From contig NC_071354.1 in assembly GCF_943734655.1 (NCBI RefSeq), positions 155,765,142 to 155,829,141 on the forward strand: DNA of 64,000 nt, given 5' to 3'. A program made the translations under genes and the position numbers. Positions 48,513 to 59,415 of this stretch are shown in pieces; positions within the stretch are counted from its first letter, which is position 1, and each line of letters starts with the position of its first letter. The notes under the pieces are model-generated. The model ran no database searches. It had not been told where the DNA came from and saw nothing but the letters and a program-made list of their open reading frames with translations. The stretch is from Sabethes cyaneus. Lineage: Eukaryota; Arthropoda; Insecta; Diptera; Culicidae.

Positions 48513-48900
48513 TTAATGGAACTTCCGTGTATCATAATAACGATACAGCTGTTCGAGTTCCTCGCACTCCTTCTCCTCGTGGTGGCGTTTCTTCCCCTGG
48601 AAGAGGCGGGTATGCTGCCTCTGCTTCTCTCTGTATCGCTTCATATTCTGACTGGTGTCTCTACGCACTATCAGCGCGGGTGCGTTCTTCTCATCCAATA
48701 TCTGCTGGCAATCCTCGTCAAACCGTCGGTGACGTTGATTCGGTACCTCCTTATGGCCGGTACGGTACCGGCCTAAGACGTACACCGCCACGCTGTTAAT
48801 GATCGTTTTGACGTTACACCAACAGAGGTATTTTATTCAGCTCAGCTTCATTCGGCAGCGCAGCTTCTAGTGATAACGCTTAACTCTTGGCGACATCAGG
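48513..48900 (-). mobile_element. RTE-like linker-domain fragment
   Basis: The minus frame at 48791-48513 reads NQRHRRFDEDCQQILDEKNA, then NMKRYREKQRQHTRLFQGKK and EEKECEELEQLYRYYDTRKF. This is the charged linker between endonuclease and reverse transcriptase of RTE-like elements, still open over 92 codons. Confidence 0.65.
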
Positions 48901-49584
48901 TTACTTCAGTCGCGTAGATTAACACCTTAAAGATGATTCCAAAATTCGCCTATCTTAAAGATTACGGGCGGGGGTGCACACTTAATTGTGGGTGTTAAAC
49001 AGTTCCAATGTAGCACATCCCTAAGTTTGTAGTGTTATTCTCAGTGACCACTAATCTTTTCAAACGGCGACCACAGGAATTCTATGTAGTATTTATATTG
49101 CCCTCAGAAAAATGCCGAATCAATGTAAGTTAAACGCTCTTGAAGAGGACATCCTAATAAATTTTTATGTAGATAAGTCACATGGTCATACTGGCTTAGT
49201 CCGTAAATGAAGTACACGAACAATTTTGCCACTCGCAGGTGAGTAAAAGCAGTGAGGCATGCGTGGAAAATATCTCCGAACAGGAAATCGGACAGGATAA
49301 ACGATTTGAACGAATACAACGTTAGCAGATCAGCATATATTTTTACGCAATGTTGTAATATTAAGACCCCCCTTTGGAGATCACTTAAAATAATCCAAGT
49401 TTACTCATTTTTTTCTGACCATTTTGATGGTGGACATCAGTAGCTTATATAAATCCATTGTCCAGTTGTTGGTAACGAACAATTCCCAATGCCGTCGACT
49501 TTTATTTGGATTAACTATCAGTCCTTTTGGGCCGGGACCAGGATCATTTTAAGGATTTTCCAACGAATATTTTTATTTAAGAGT
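48901..49584. other. Intergenic, nothing recognised
   Basis: No conserved frame, RNA gene or terminal repeat pair was identified. Confidence 0.4.
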
Positions 49585-49910
49585 AGCTTATGCAACTATT
49601 GTACAGCTAATGCCTGTGCAACAAGCGTTAGATAAGCTATTATACAACAATATTCCTTGGGTTCATTTACCTTGCCGGTTATTTCGCGCATATACGTTTG
49701 AATCTCCGCTGCGAGAGATTGTAAGAGTCAATAGGATCGTAGCAATAGGCTTGCAACTACCCTGCACACTAACAGCTGGCTAATTCCGCCTGCAAATGAC
49801 GGATCTCTGTAGAGACATGTTAGAATGAACCTGAAGCTACTGAGAACCAGAGCAGAGGGTCCAAAGCCCCTAAAAGGAGGATGGTTTTAATAGCTGTTAT
49901 TCATGGTTAT
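49585..49910 (+). mobile_element. Cluster of MITE, SINE and RTE-like tail fragments
   Basis: At 49585-49675 is a MITE fragment ending TACAACAATATTCCTTGGG. At about 49700-49790 is a SINE-A piece with AGAGTCAATAGGATCGTAGC. At about 49840-49910 is a tail block (GCCCCTAAAAGGAGGATGGT) also present near 15810-15860. Confidence 0.55.
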
Positions 49911-50039
49911 TACGTAATGTGCTGAATGGATAAACCCCTAATCTAAGGTACGACGCGACCCGTGCCGAGGAATGAATAGTGGAGAGGGTTTTATAAATAC
50001 TCAGCCGCAACGGAGCCTGTGGAATACCAGGGCGCCCTC

Positions 50040-51050
50040 CACAGTGATTTGCTCTTACTGCATTAAGCCGGTCACTGAAGAATTTCTGTGGCTATGGGAG
50101 ACTGGCCAACAGTCTTCCAGGCAGAGATAACAGCTATAATAAATGTACAAACGTCTTAAAACGAAATACAGACATGCTAATATCTACATTTTCTCTGACA
50201 GCCAAGCGGCGCTAAAAGCCCTTAAAGCTTTTAAGTGCTCCTCAAAAATTGTCTGAGATTGCATTTGCTTCTTACGACAACTAAGCCAAGCCTTGGTAAA
50301 TTTGTACTGGGTTCCTGGTCATTGCGGTATAGAGGGGAATGAACTTGCAGACGAATTAGCCAGATGCGGCTCTAACTCTCTATTAACGGGTCCAGATCCA
50401 TTCTGCGGAATCTCTGACTGTGTGCTGAAGGGTGAGCTGAAACAATAGGAGAGCCGAACAGTCATGGCCTGGATGGCCGTACCAAGGTGAGTTAAAATAC
50501 GTGATCTAGTTTTCACAGTTTGTAGAACAGAAGTGCGCGGAACGATTGGTTAACAACCATCAACGTTGTTTATACATTCAACAGTTTCCGCTTTGAAAAT
50601 TTCGGTGATCGTCAAGGGTAACCCAGCGGGGGTGAAAAACAAATTTGAACATCAGAAAACCTCTCTTGACTAACCTTGGGTCGTACAATCGTTCAAACAG
50701 TAAAAAAAAATATAACGCCGAGTATTAACGTTACACAAAAGCTGCTGTGTCTCAATAAGAGAGATCTCAGCCGGCTTACCGGTCTGGTGATAGGACATTG
50801 TCCGAGTAAATATCATCTTCGGAATCTCGGTCTCGTACAAGATGATATTTAACCTCGAAACACTTGCTCTGCAATTGTGGAGCACTAATAGAATGCAGAC
50901 TGCTGTATCTCAAAAAGGACCTAGGGAGATCTGGTTTGCGTCGCCGATCAGGATAACAAGAATCATAAGCCAAGCCATCCCTGATTGGCACCGGTCTCGC
51001 TCCAGCTACCAGCCTACAACTTCCTCAATAAGTGATAGATAAGCTTGAAG
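50040..51050 (+). mobile_element. R1/I-like element, RNase H region
   Basis: The plus frame at about 50170-50440 reads IYIFSDSQAALKALKAF, then YWVPGHCGIEGNELADELAR, the RNase H catalytic blocks of I/R1/LOA-type elements. After an inserted MITE it resumes at about 50750 with RDLSRLTGLVIGHCPSKYHL. Stops interrupt the frame. Confidence 0.7.
50483..50678. mobile_element. hAT-like MITE, second copy
   Basis: Bounded by CAAGGTGAGT and ACTAACCTTG. Flanks GCCGTAC and GTCGTAC are near-identical. The ~170-bp interior matches 43027-43195 at roughly 95 per cent by eye. Confidence 0.7.
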
Positions 51051-52230
51051 CGTACAGTAAAAGTAATAAACTGTGCATAATACAATAGTTCAAAATACTG
51101 GGCGCAGCGGTAAGAGTACCCAACAGAAGAGGAGGAACAGCTGGCTGCGAAGTCTGTCGAACAACCTAGGTTTTGCAGTACCTAGGTTTTGCTTGTTGCA
51201 TACTTTAAAATAAGAACGCTAGACCCCACTGACTGTCGAGTACTGTCGCGTTGCGAGTATAGAGAAAACTCTTAACTTGTTCCAGCCAGATAATGATCTA
51301 TCACGAAACGCACGAGATGCCTGCAACCTTAGCTTCGAGTGGATGTGTAACGTATACATCTAAACCCGATTTGTATCCCTATAACAAACATAACATTAAT
51401 TGCCTGCATCATACAATAAATGGTAGTCGACTTTGCCCGTGAAATACAGTTCGCTGTCTGCGGAATCTAATGAACGCGTCAGTTGGAATCTTGATTCCAG
51501 TAGGCAATATGTAACTGTAGTAGCTACCTGATACCGTTATGTTTCCGAAGAGCAAAAAGCCGAGAACAGAGCCTTGAGATATCACCAGATGTTATTTCTA
51601 CCATACTCGAGAAGCGATCACAACAGAACATTATTAGGTAGTTGTCCACCTCGTATGTATGAATATTTCAGGTCCCCAACTGGAGAGGAGAAATTGAATT
51701 GTGTTTCTAGTTTCCGCCTAGGCGCTGTTGTAGTCAAATGAGCAAAAACTGCAAATCAAGCCTTCGGTGCTCACCGCCCAGTTTCTTCAATCAGAGAAAG
51801 AATGCAGGAAACTAGCGACTCCACACCTTGAAAAAAGCTTAGGATTTGTGATAAAACTATGGGTTTAAACTTATAAATACATATTTGATTACCTTCAACT
51901 GTTTAGAATTGCCTTATTTTAACGAGCTCACATGGTAGCAACCCCATAGCGTCGTAAATAAAACAGAAAACTGTATTTTCTTTAACAATATGGTTGATAA
52001 CAATCAACTCTACAATTGTTCTTTGCACTACTTTTTCGAAATCTGTTTCAGTGAGACGTAGTCAAATGAGCATATACCTAGCAAAAAACCGAAAATCTAG
52101 CCTGCCTATAGGGTAGGTTCTCCTACGAATACTGCATATTAGAATTGATTTTAGTGCTCCATTCCTCAAAAAATTGACAAAAGAAAGCAAAAATTCTGTT
52201 CGAAAATTCATCACACAGCCTCCTAGTTAG
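51051..52230. other. Intergenic, mostly unassigned
   Basis: A short SINE-A piece (GCTGGCTGCGAAGTCTGTCG) lies at 51130-51160. The phrase GTAGTCAAATGAGCA occurs twice (about 51733 and 52060), hinting at an old duplication. Confidence 0.4.
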
Positions 52231-52436
52231 GTATGACTTCGAGGTACGACACGGATATTACAAGTCAATCGTCGTTTGTTCGAATTTCGACTGGGAGCGG
52301 CGGTCAGAGTCAATAGGATCGTAACATTTGTCGCATAACATTGTCATGTACTTTCACAACTGACTGCGAAGTCTATCGAAGAAGAACAGAAGATCAAGTT
52401 TTGAATGCGAAGTATAGCACCAAGGCTTTGCTTTAA
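52231..52436 (+). mobile_element. tRNA-derived SINE, family A
   Basis: It has an A-box-like GTATGACTTCGAGG, a B-box-like TTGTTCGAATTTCG, then AGAGTCAATAGGATCGTAAC and TGCGAAGTCTATCGAAGAAG, ending AGCACCAAGGCTTTGCTTT. Confidence 0.7.
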
Positions 52437-53377
52437 GACTGAAGTCATGGAACGCATCCCATGCTCATCCCCCCATCAACTGAATCCGAATTGCCGATTG
52501 TTTACGCCACCGATTGAAATAATGAAATACTCTCATTTTCTACGTTTTGCAACTATCATTAAAGAACAATTTGAACCTCACGAATGATTGAATCGCTGTA
52601 GGTACGAATTAGTCAGAACAATGTAAAAATTGAGGTAAATCAGCAAATCTTAGAACTATTTTACTGTAATTTTTCCAAACTTGTATTATATATTACAAAA
52701 TTAAAAATAACCCAATTGCACAACACGCGTGCTTCGTTCAATGTCGACAGTATCGCGTATGAAAACAGCACTCTGCCCAACTTGACCCATCAAGCTCTGA
52801 ATAGAACAGAGAATAGCGCACACTGCTGGGCTGGAAGGAAGCCATTCATGAGCACAAACTGAACGTAACATAGCAAACCGAAAAATAATAATAATGCAGC
52901 ATTCAAGAGCTTACCTTTAATTTATAATGCCATTCAAGCGGTTGAAGATTCTTTGAAAAACTAGGGAGAAAATCAATCAAAAGAGAACTGCTGTTGCTGG
53001 TTATTAGTTGTGTATGGTGCTGCTGTTCGTACGTAACATTCTTTGTTGTCTTAATTTTAGCTGTTTTTCCACGCAGCACTTTCATGATAGCAGTTGCTTT
53101 TTTTTCTTTTGTTTCGCTGGTGCTTTGCAAGATATTTTTGTGTTTGTCGGTTTTTATGAGACTTTGATACACCAAACGGGTTCTCCACATTTTTTTTTTC
53201 ATTTTTCCACTCACGTTCTATTAGTAATAACACGCTACTTCTGTCATCGCTTTTATTTCGCCGGGGAATACATATTACCATTCTATGCTGTGTACATTTG
53301 TTATTCAGATTTTTCTTTATAAAATTAATTTAATAAAATGTCGCTCTTACTCCGATCGATGCTGCTTAGAACTTTGC
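52437..53377. other. 3' flank of Ubc13
   Basis: It probably includes the minus-strand 3' UTR. A TTTATT at 53252-53257 (AATAAA on the minus strand) is a possible polyadenylation signal ~120 bp after the stop. Open frames here have no recognisable content. Confidence 0.4.
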
Positions 53378-53836
53378 TTAGTTGTCCACAATCGCGTACC
53401 GTTGAGTCCATTCCTTAGCATTTCGGATTGCTTCCGCTTCGTTAACCTTCCACAGCTCGGCTACATCATTGGCAAGCGGATCATCTGGATTTGGGGCACT
53501 TAGCAAGGCTTGAATAGACAACAGTACAGTTCGAATCTGTAGCGCTGGACTCCATTTATCTTTCAAAATGTCTAGACATATGCGACCCAGTCGATCAATG
53601 TTTGGATGATATATTTTCGTGATGAATCGCACTTTTGGTGCGGACATTGGATAATCTTCCGGTAGGAACAATTCTAATTTGAATAGGCCTCCCTCGAATG
53701 GGGAGTCTTCCGGTCCAAAAACAATCACATGAAAATAGCGAGCATTTTGTTCGTCTGGAACAGCACTGATTCCGGGAACGGGCTCTTGCATCAAGCGTTG
53801 AGTTTCTTTGATTATTCTACGGGGAAGAGCAGCCAT
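53378..53836 (-). CDS. ben: Ubiquitin-conjugating enzyme E2 N (Ubc13, bendless)
   Basis: This E2 enzyme works with a Uev partner to build Lys63-linked ubiquitin chains in DNA-damage tolerance and immune signalling. The coding region is a single open frame of 152 aa, the same length as human UBE2N, and reads like it nearly throughout. The UBC fold is complete, with HPN at residues 77-79 and the catalytic Cys87 in GRICLDILKDKW, followed by SIQALLSAPNPDDPLANDVA. The Met at 53836 aligns with the human start (MA-LPRRIIKETQRL). There are no coding introns; a 5' UTR intron cannot be excluded. A Tigger-type MITE lies about 360 bp upstream of the ATG. Confidence 0.95.
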   Translation of the reverse strand: MAALPRRIIKETQRLMQEPVPGISAVPDEQNARYFHVIVFGPEDSPFEGGLFKLELFLPEDYPMSAPKVRFITKIYHPNIDRLGRICLDILKDKWSPALQIRTVLLSIQALLSAPNPDDPLANDVAELWKVNEAEAIRNAKEWTQRYAIVDN

Positions 53837-54194
53837 CTTTGTCTTCTCTAGCGGACTGATTTCTTGCTATTGCCCACCCTGGATAAGGCCGACTAAATTT
53901 TATTAAGCACAGAATCCAAACAGCAAGGATTTGTCGACACTTTCAAAATTTGAAAAAATACTTCACACAATTTCTGGTTAATTTAAGGTCAGTATTCCTG
54001 TAATTCTTCAATTACACAGTGAAGAAAAAATTTCCACGATTATTGACTGCAAACGAATGATGGCGACGTCTTTCTTGTTGGCAAAGTTGCCAAATATATG
54101 ACATGAAAATGAAATTGGAATTGACACACTGAAACAAATAGCGAATTCATAAATTAACCTGGCTCCGCATGATAGCGTGAGCAGAAATGAGATA

Positions 54195-54599
54195 CCGTGG
54201 ACCCCCGTTCGTTTGACCGTTTTTAATCTGAACACTTTTTAATTTGAACCCCGTTGGTTTGCACGACGTGCAAATTAAAAATGGTTCAAATGTCATTCTC
54301 AATATGACATCATTTGCTTATGCAGATAATGCACATAAACACGATTTATTTGTACTGATTTAGCGTGTTCAATCTGTTTCACAATGTGTTTTCCCAACGA
54401 TTATGGTAGAAATCTGATCGGAGAATGAAATATTCGCTGCTTACAACTGCCAACTGAATCAAACCACCAAAACAATAATAAAGAACAGGGCAGCCAGTTC
54501 ACACAAACTCTAGCATATTTAGGATTACCAGTTGTTCAAATTAAGAGCTTATCCCGTTAGTTTGCATGAGGAATCGTTCAAACGAACGGGGGTCCACTG
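54195..54599. mobile_element. Tigger/pogo-like MITE
   Basis: Inverted ends CCGTGGACCCCCGTTCGTTT and the complement of AAACGAACGGGGGTCCACTG, flanked by TA (54193-54194 and 54600-54601). Such CAGTGGACCCC-type termini belong to Tc1/mariner-like (Tigger) elements. There is no transposase inside. Confidence 0.75.
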
Positions 54600-54601
54600 T
54601 A

Positions 54602-55263
54602 GCACTTCGTCGCTACGTTTCACTTGACTGCGACTGTGTTTTAGGCCCGCTGTCAAGTTTTGAGCCCGAGACATTAGTCACTGTCACTTGCTGCAGCTCG
54701 AAATACCAAGGGAATGCTCCATTAACGAGAGCAGCGAATACAACATCGAACAAATAAACTCGATGTTTTGCTTTTTTTCTTGTTTTTTCTCGCTATGTTA
54801 CTGTATTGGAATTTGACACTTCTGGAAGTGTTGACAGAAGCGCGATGTTATCCTCTGACAAATACATAGCAAGGGATAGCACAGCGCATCCCCTCGCGAA
54901 ATACAGCTGTCAATAGGGTGGTTTTAATCGAAGTGCTGTCAAAGCGTTCAAAAATTAACCGAGATTGTACTAGGACAGGAGGTGCCATCTGGTTTCTTAT
55001 TCTTCTTATTATTATTACCGCCATCCCGGTTGCATATTCTTTGTTACACTCTGCACCGCTGTTGCTTGCACATATTTTTTTAAGAATAACTTCTTATGCC
55101 GAACAACAGCTCCCGAATACGCCACAGTTTATGCGACCAAAATCATGTTTTGCATTTCATTTTGAAAATTAAAATTCGTGTACAAATAAAACTAATGTAG
55201 AACCAAGCATAGAACTTCAGAATATAAAAGAAATCAAAAGTCGGTAATAATAACTTATTATCG
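54602..55263. other. Intergenic, nothing recognised
   Basis: No supported gene. An open frame at 54918-55172 has a hydrophobic stretch (LILLIIITAIPVAYSLLHSA) but no other sign of being coding. Confidence 0.35.
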
Positions 55264-55546
55264 CACAGAGAACAGACTACCAGGTAATTGACAAAAAGTG
55301 TGTAAAAGGTTTTTATGTAATCTATGAGAAATCCTTCAATAGAGCACCCCTCGAGCAGTAAGTGGCAAACTAAATCTTGATGTCGCTGCCGTCGCTGCTA
55401 TGTAACTCCAGCACAAAGAAATATTGATAAAGGTACATGGATATTTTTTGATGCGTTTGGCAAACTATTTCTGGAGGGCGCTACCGACAGATTTTACACA
55501 CAAAAAATCGATTACTTCCTTCGAGCCTGTTAATCTGTTCTCTGTG
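55264..55546. mobile_element. MITE with CACAGAGAACAGA termini (copy 1)
   Basis: CACAGAGAACAGA at 55264 is mirrored by CTGTTCTCTGTG ending at 55546. A 7-bp direct repeat ATTATCG flanks it (55257-55263 and 55547-55553). Confidence 0.75.
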
Positions 55547-55712
55547 ATTATCGTATTCCCACTAATGAGTTTCAGCAACACTGAAAGCGATACCGCGTTA
55601 TATTTTCCAGTCAACGGTTGCTCGTCGCTTTCAGCCAATCAGAAACTGGGTCAATTTTGGGTCAACGTCACGGTTGACACTTGGCACGTCCTGTCCTAGG
55701 AGATTGTAGAGT

Positions 55713-56581
55713 GCCCCAAGCAACCAAAAGTTCGAATATTACTTGACACGCGAACTCGAAAGTTCATAATTAGTTCAGATTCAGTTCCGTGGAACTTTCT
55801 TGCTGATTAGTAGTGTATGTCAAGTATACGTGGAACTAAATGCTTTAAGAAGTGCAGCGAGTACTTCATAGATACTTCAAAGCTATTAGGATGCAACATG
55901 AAGTTCTGAAGTAACTTTAGTTGCTAACAAGTTCTGCGTGCTGCTTTTTTGTTTATATTTCTGGTGATCAAACCAGCAGAACCTGAAACTATTGGAGATT
56001 AATTATTTTTATTTCACTTGAATAAATTTAATCTTCGCACATTTCTAAGATTTCTAATTACAAATATAAATTAGAATGTAATGCTCTTCATTATTGTGTT
56101 GTGTTGTGTAGCATATGCTGTCGGTATCTCACTACTATAGTTAATTGCCTGGTTCCAAACTTTATGTTCTATAATTAACTCGCGCTGCACAAAGCTGCTG
56201 CAAGTTCTAAAACAAACTTTTACTTAACAACTCATTGGCAAAATTCACATCGCTTGTATACGGCAAAGGTGACGCAGTGGATCGGGATAGGTTTACAACG
56301 CGGAACACCCGGGTTCAAACCCAACAGCAGGCAAATGCTACGAATATAGAAGTTAGGTAGAAGTATAAAAATAGAACATAGAAGTGCTGCTAAATTTGTT
56401 TTTTCTTAGTTTTTGACAGCTTATTTCGAAGCTGCTTAGCGTTCTATGCAGTGAACCCAAGACAGCTTGAAAGTTCGGTTAATTACTTAAAAGTGACGCT
56501 GCTTAGCAAGTTATAGATTGATATACATAAAGCTGTTTAACCCTTGTTAGACACCATTATTCGAACTCTTGGTTACTTGGG
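55713..56581. mobile_element. TIR element containing a SINE
   Basis: The left end CCCAAGCAACCAAAAGTTCG is matched by the complement of TTCGAACTCTTGGTTACTTG GG at about 56562-56582. The interior includes repeated GAACTTTC-like motifs and, at 56268-56545, a SINE of family B. A related right terminus sits at 25836-25855. Confidence 0.55.
56268..56545 (+). mobile_element. tRNA-derived SINE, family B
   Basis: It has an A-box-like AAGGTGACGCAGTGGATC and B-box GGGTTCAAACCC, then GAAGCTGCTTAGCGTTCTAT and CATAAAGCTGTTTAACCC, in the same order as the minus-strand copy at 24937-25262. Confidence 0.7.
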
Positions 56582-56603
56582 TGACTATACAAGAGAGTAA
56601 AGG

Positions 56604-56930
56604 CACAGAGAACAGACATCCATTCAGGAACAAAATTTTCGAGAATTCTTGGATAAAATTTCAAATTAAAATCACGTAATTTGCTAGCGACACCACCATT
56701 ATAGTTTCCCAACTAAATGATTCTTTTGATTTGCACACTGACAACCTTTGGCTCATTTGGCGCTAGTATATATGGACTATATGCGTTATGCTAGCGCCAG
56801 AAGCTAGCTGTTGTGAGTTTAGTGTAGAATTTTATGCGCCTTTAGCGACACCATCAGTATAGTTTCCCAACTAATTTGACATAAGTTTTATCCAAGTGGG
56901 GACCTTTCGCTTGGATGTCTGTTCTCTGTG
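56604..56930. mobile_element. MITE with CACAGAGAACAGA termini (copy 2)
   Basis: The termini CACAGAGAACAGACATCCA are perfectly mirrored over 19 bp. An internal direct duplication has TAGCGACACCACCATTATAG and TAGCGACACCATCAGTATAG, each followed by TTTCCCAACTAA. No clear target duplication is visible. Confidence 0.75.
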
Positions 56931-56940
56931 ATGAAAACAT

Positions 56941-57657
56941 CCGGAGTGATTCGCGATTGGGGCTCAACTGGCAAATTGTAAACAAATCGTTTTATTACAC
57001 CATCAGCCTTAAAAAGACTGATAATATCCTTGGAAGAATCCTTTCTTCTGTTTCAATCGTTAGAATTGTTTAAAACAAGTTTTTAGTGATGGGCGATAAA
57101 AGTGTTTAATCAAAACAAAAGACAATTTGCCACATGTGACAGGCTTATTTGCAAATCGTTTCGTAAACAGGCGATAGTAAAGAGCGAAACTGCGTTGTTT
57201 TCAAAACACAGGCGCATTGTAAACAGGCGGAACTAAATATAAAAATCAAAACAAGGCGAAACAGGGCTGGGCGAATCTCATTGTCAAAATGCTTTGAGGC
57301 TCATTCCAAGGGGTTCAACTATAAAACTTATGTCGAATTTGTTTATTCAATCCGAGTTGAAACTGGATGAATTTTATCTGTCAGATAGGAGCAAATGAAC
57401 ACAAAAAGTTCATCCAGTTCCAATCCGGATTGAATAAACAAATTCGACATTAGATTTAGAGCTTGAATGCATAAATTTTATGCAGTATTGTTGTGAAATT
57501 ATAAGATTGATTTATTCTATACCAATTTATGTCTTTAACCTTGATTTTTGTAACTTTTATTTAAATTAAGACTTGAAAATGTACTGGCAAATTATAACAG
57601 TGATATTCCTCATTGTTTACACTTTGTTAGTTGCGCCCTTATCGCGAATCACTCCGG
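56941..57657. mobile_element. 717-bp TIR element with 4-bp flanking repeat
   Basis: Perfect inverted ends CCGGAGTGATTCGCGAT extend imperfectly to about 45 bp (GCAACT, CAAA.TGTAAAC). ACAT flanks both sides (56937-56940 and 57658-57661). No transposase was seen. A separate hairpin lies inside at 57330-57450. Confidence 0.7.
57330..57450. repeat. Hairpin with ~47 bp arms
   Basis: ATGTCGAATTTGTTTATTCA then ATCCG is mirrored by CGGATTGAATAAACAAATTC GACAT, with GAAACTGGATGAA and TTCATCCAGTTCC as inner arms. It could be a small MITE nested in the larger element. Confidence 0.85.
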
Positions 57658-57984
57658 ACATGTCTTCACTTCTGGCATCTCTGGGGTTGAGTCAAAATTT
57701 GATAATCCAGTTATAAATTTGTCAGATTAGTGGGGTGGTACTGTATGTAAATTTCGAGCACTTTAGTTTTCGAGTAGTTGCTGAAAAGCTTTCAGACGAA
57801 GGCATCACTGTCAGTAATGTCAACGAACGTCAGTAAGCCCGAAATCTGTCAAAGTGTCAATGTCAATTGTTAATGATTGTGAATTCATAATCATAATAAT
57901 AATCATCATTTTTGTTTTGAAGAATTCTTCGGCTGGAATTCTGCTGTCCAGGTAAAAATTAATTTTGTTCATTTTAAACCAGGT

Positions 57985-59309
57985 ATGGCTCTTCTGGCAT
58001 ACAATTCGCGACAAATTGCACACCGTGGCATATCGTTACCGAATGTGTGGCTGCTTAATTTATTGACGAATCGCAAAAGTACCAGTGTCGACGCAATAGA
58101 TTCCTACATCAATGAATTGATTGATAATAAAACTTTAAAATGGAAAGTTCTTAATAATAATAACGTTACGAGTGTACCCAAACTAGCCAGCATAACAGCA
58201 AAACCAGAACTAGCTAACACAACATCTTCATTTAAACTGACTCAAATTTTCGACGATTTAACATCGAATCCGATTGTGATCAACATAGGTCAACTGGAAC
58301 AACAGCACGTCGACAATCTGGTAGAAACTGCTCTTAGGGAGGGTAATCAAAAGGACGTTTATTTATTGTTCGAACAAATGGATCAATATCAGAAGCTTCC
58401 TTCAAGAAATGTGCTCGATATGCTGCTGGAAAGCTTTGCCAAAAACGTAGATCGATTGCGATTAGTTCGCCTGATGGAATTGTGCAGAAAATCCGACGCA
58501 GAGTTTGTATCTTCCAGTAGTAGCCTGTTACACTATAAGGCATTGCTGCAGTGGAAAAGTGGCAGCTCATTAAATGCACTGAATAATTTTAAGGACGCTC
58601 TTCGAGACTGCACTTGTGACTCGAGCAAGGACGTAATAAACCGAATGTTAAAGGAAATCGTCGACGAGACAATTGGAAAGAAGAGCGAGGCCGTGCTGCT
58701 GGCCGTCATTGAGATGGGCGAATTTTGTATGCTGCAGCTCAAAGATGATGGCATTTTATGTTATTCCTGGGAGAAGAGTTTTCGTAGTCAGTGGTATAGT
58801 GATCAAGAGGCTGCTAAAAAGATTTTTGATAAGCATAACGATCTCCGGCAGGGTATAGCAAGAAGGTACCTATAGCTTTTTTCAGATTCAGCAAAAATGT
58901 TGTCTTAATAAGGTTTTCTTTTTAGGCTTAATAAAATATGCTTTACTTACCTGCAAGAGTACTGCGTCGAGCAAGTCTATCAGCTTATGGAACTGTTCCT
59001 CAAGTACAACATGCTGTTACAATGTCGACTTATTTTGATACGGTTATTTGAATATCAATGTAAGATATACCGTGCGAAACAAATTAGAACACTTTTTGAA
59101 ATAGTTTGATTTTAGATTGGCGACGCGATTTGCGAGCTTGCTCGGAAATAATTCAAAATTCTATCAATCTGGACATACCGCTACCCGAAATATACAATCG
59201 TAAATTGTTAAATTTATTGCTGAGTGGAAACGGGCCTCGACAAAATGTGCATTCACCAGTAATTAAGGGGGTGGTGCAAAAAGCTAAAAATTATGAGTAT
59301 AAATTTTGA
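57985..59309 (+). CDS. Unrecognised helical protein, 402 aa
   Basis: Three exons, 57985-58865, 58926-59059 and 59116-59309, join in phase through GT-AG introns of 60 and 56 bp. I cannot name the family. The N-terminus (MALLAYNSRQIAHRGISLPN) is basic and lacks acidic residues, which would fit a mitochondrial presequence. The body is mostly predicted-helical by eye with TPR/PPR-like phrasing (VDNLVETALREGNQKDVYLL, then FEQMDQYQKLPSRNVLDMLL), so an RNA-binding or assembly role in mitochondria is possible but is inference only. The C-terminus is basic (VVQKAKNYEYKF). AATAAA at 59401 ends the transcript. It converges on COQ4, with 106 bp between the stops. Confidence 0.75.
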
Positions 59310-59400
59310 AATAGTGTTTCAGCTGTTATGTAATTATTAAGTAAGTAGGTAGTATTGTATATAACCAATAATGTGCTTTACCTATTAACGACTAAAGTAT

Positions 59401-59406
59401 AATAAA
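59401..59406 (+). terminator. Polyadenylation signal of the 402-aa gene
   Basis: AATAAA lies 92 bp after the stop and only 10 bp short of the COQ4 stop on the other strand. Cleavage downstream would make the two mRNAs overlap. Confidence 0.6.
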
Positions 59407-59415
59407 CATCTGTTA

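Noticed and set aside
48488..48799. Plus-strand proline/serine-rich frame
   Set aside because: The minus strand of the same bases encodes a recognisable RTE-like linker domain. The plus frame is its antisense shadow.
54918..55172. Small membrane protein
   Set aside because: A single hydrophobic stretch in AT-rich DNA, without a plausible promoter, splice signals or homology, is expected by chance.
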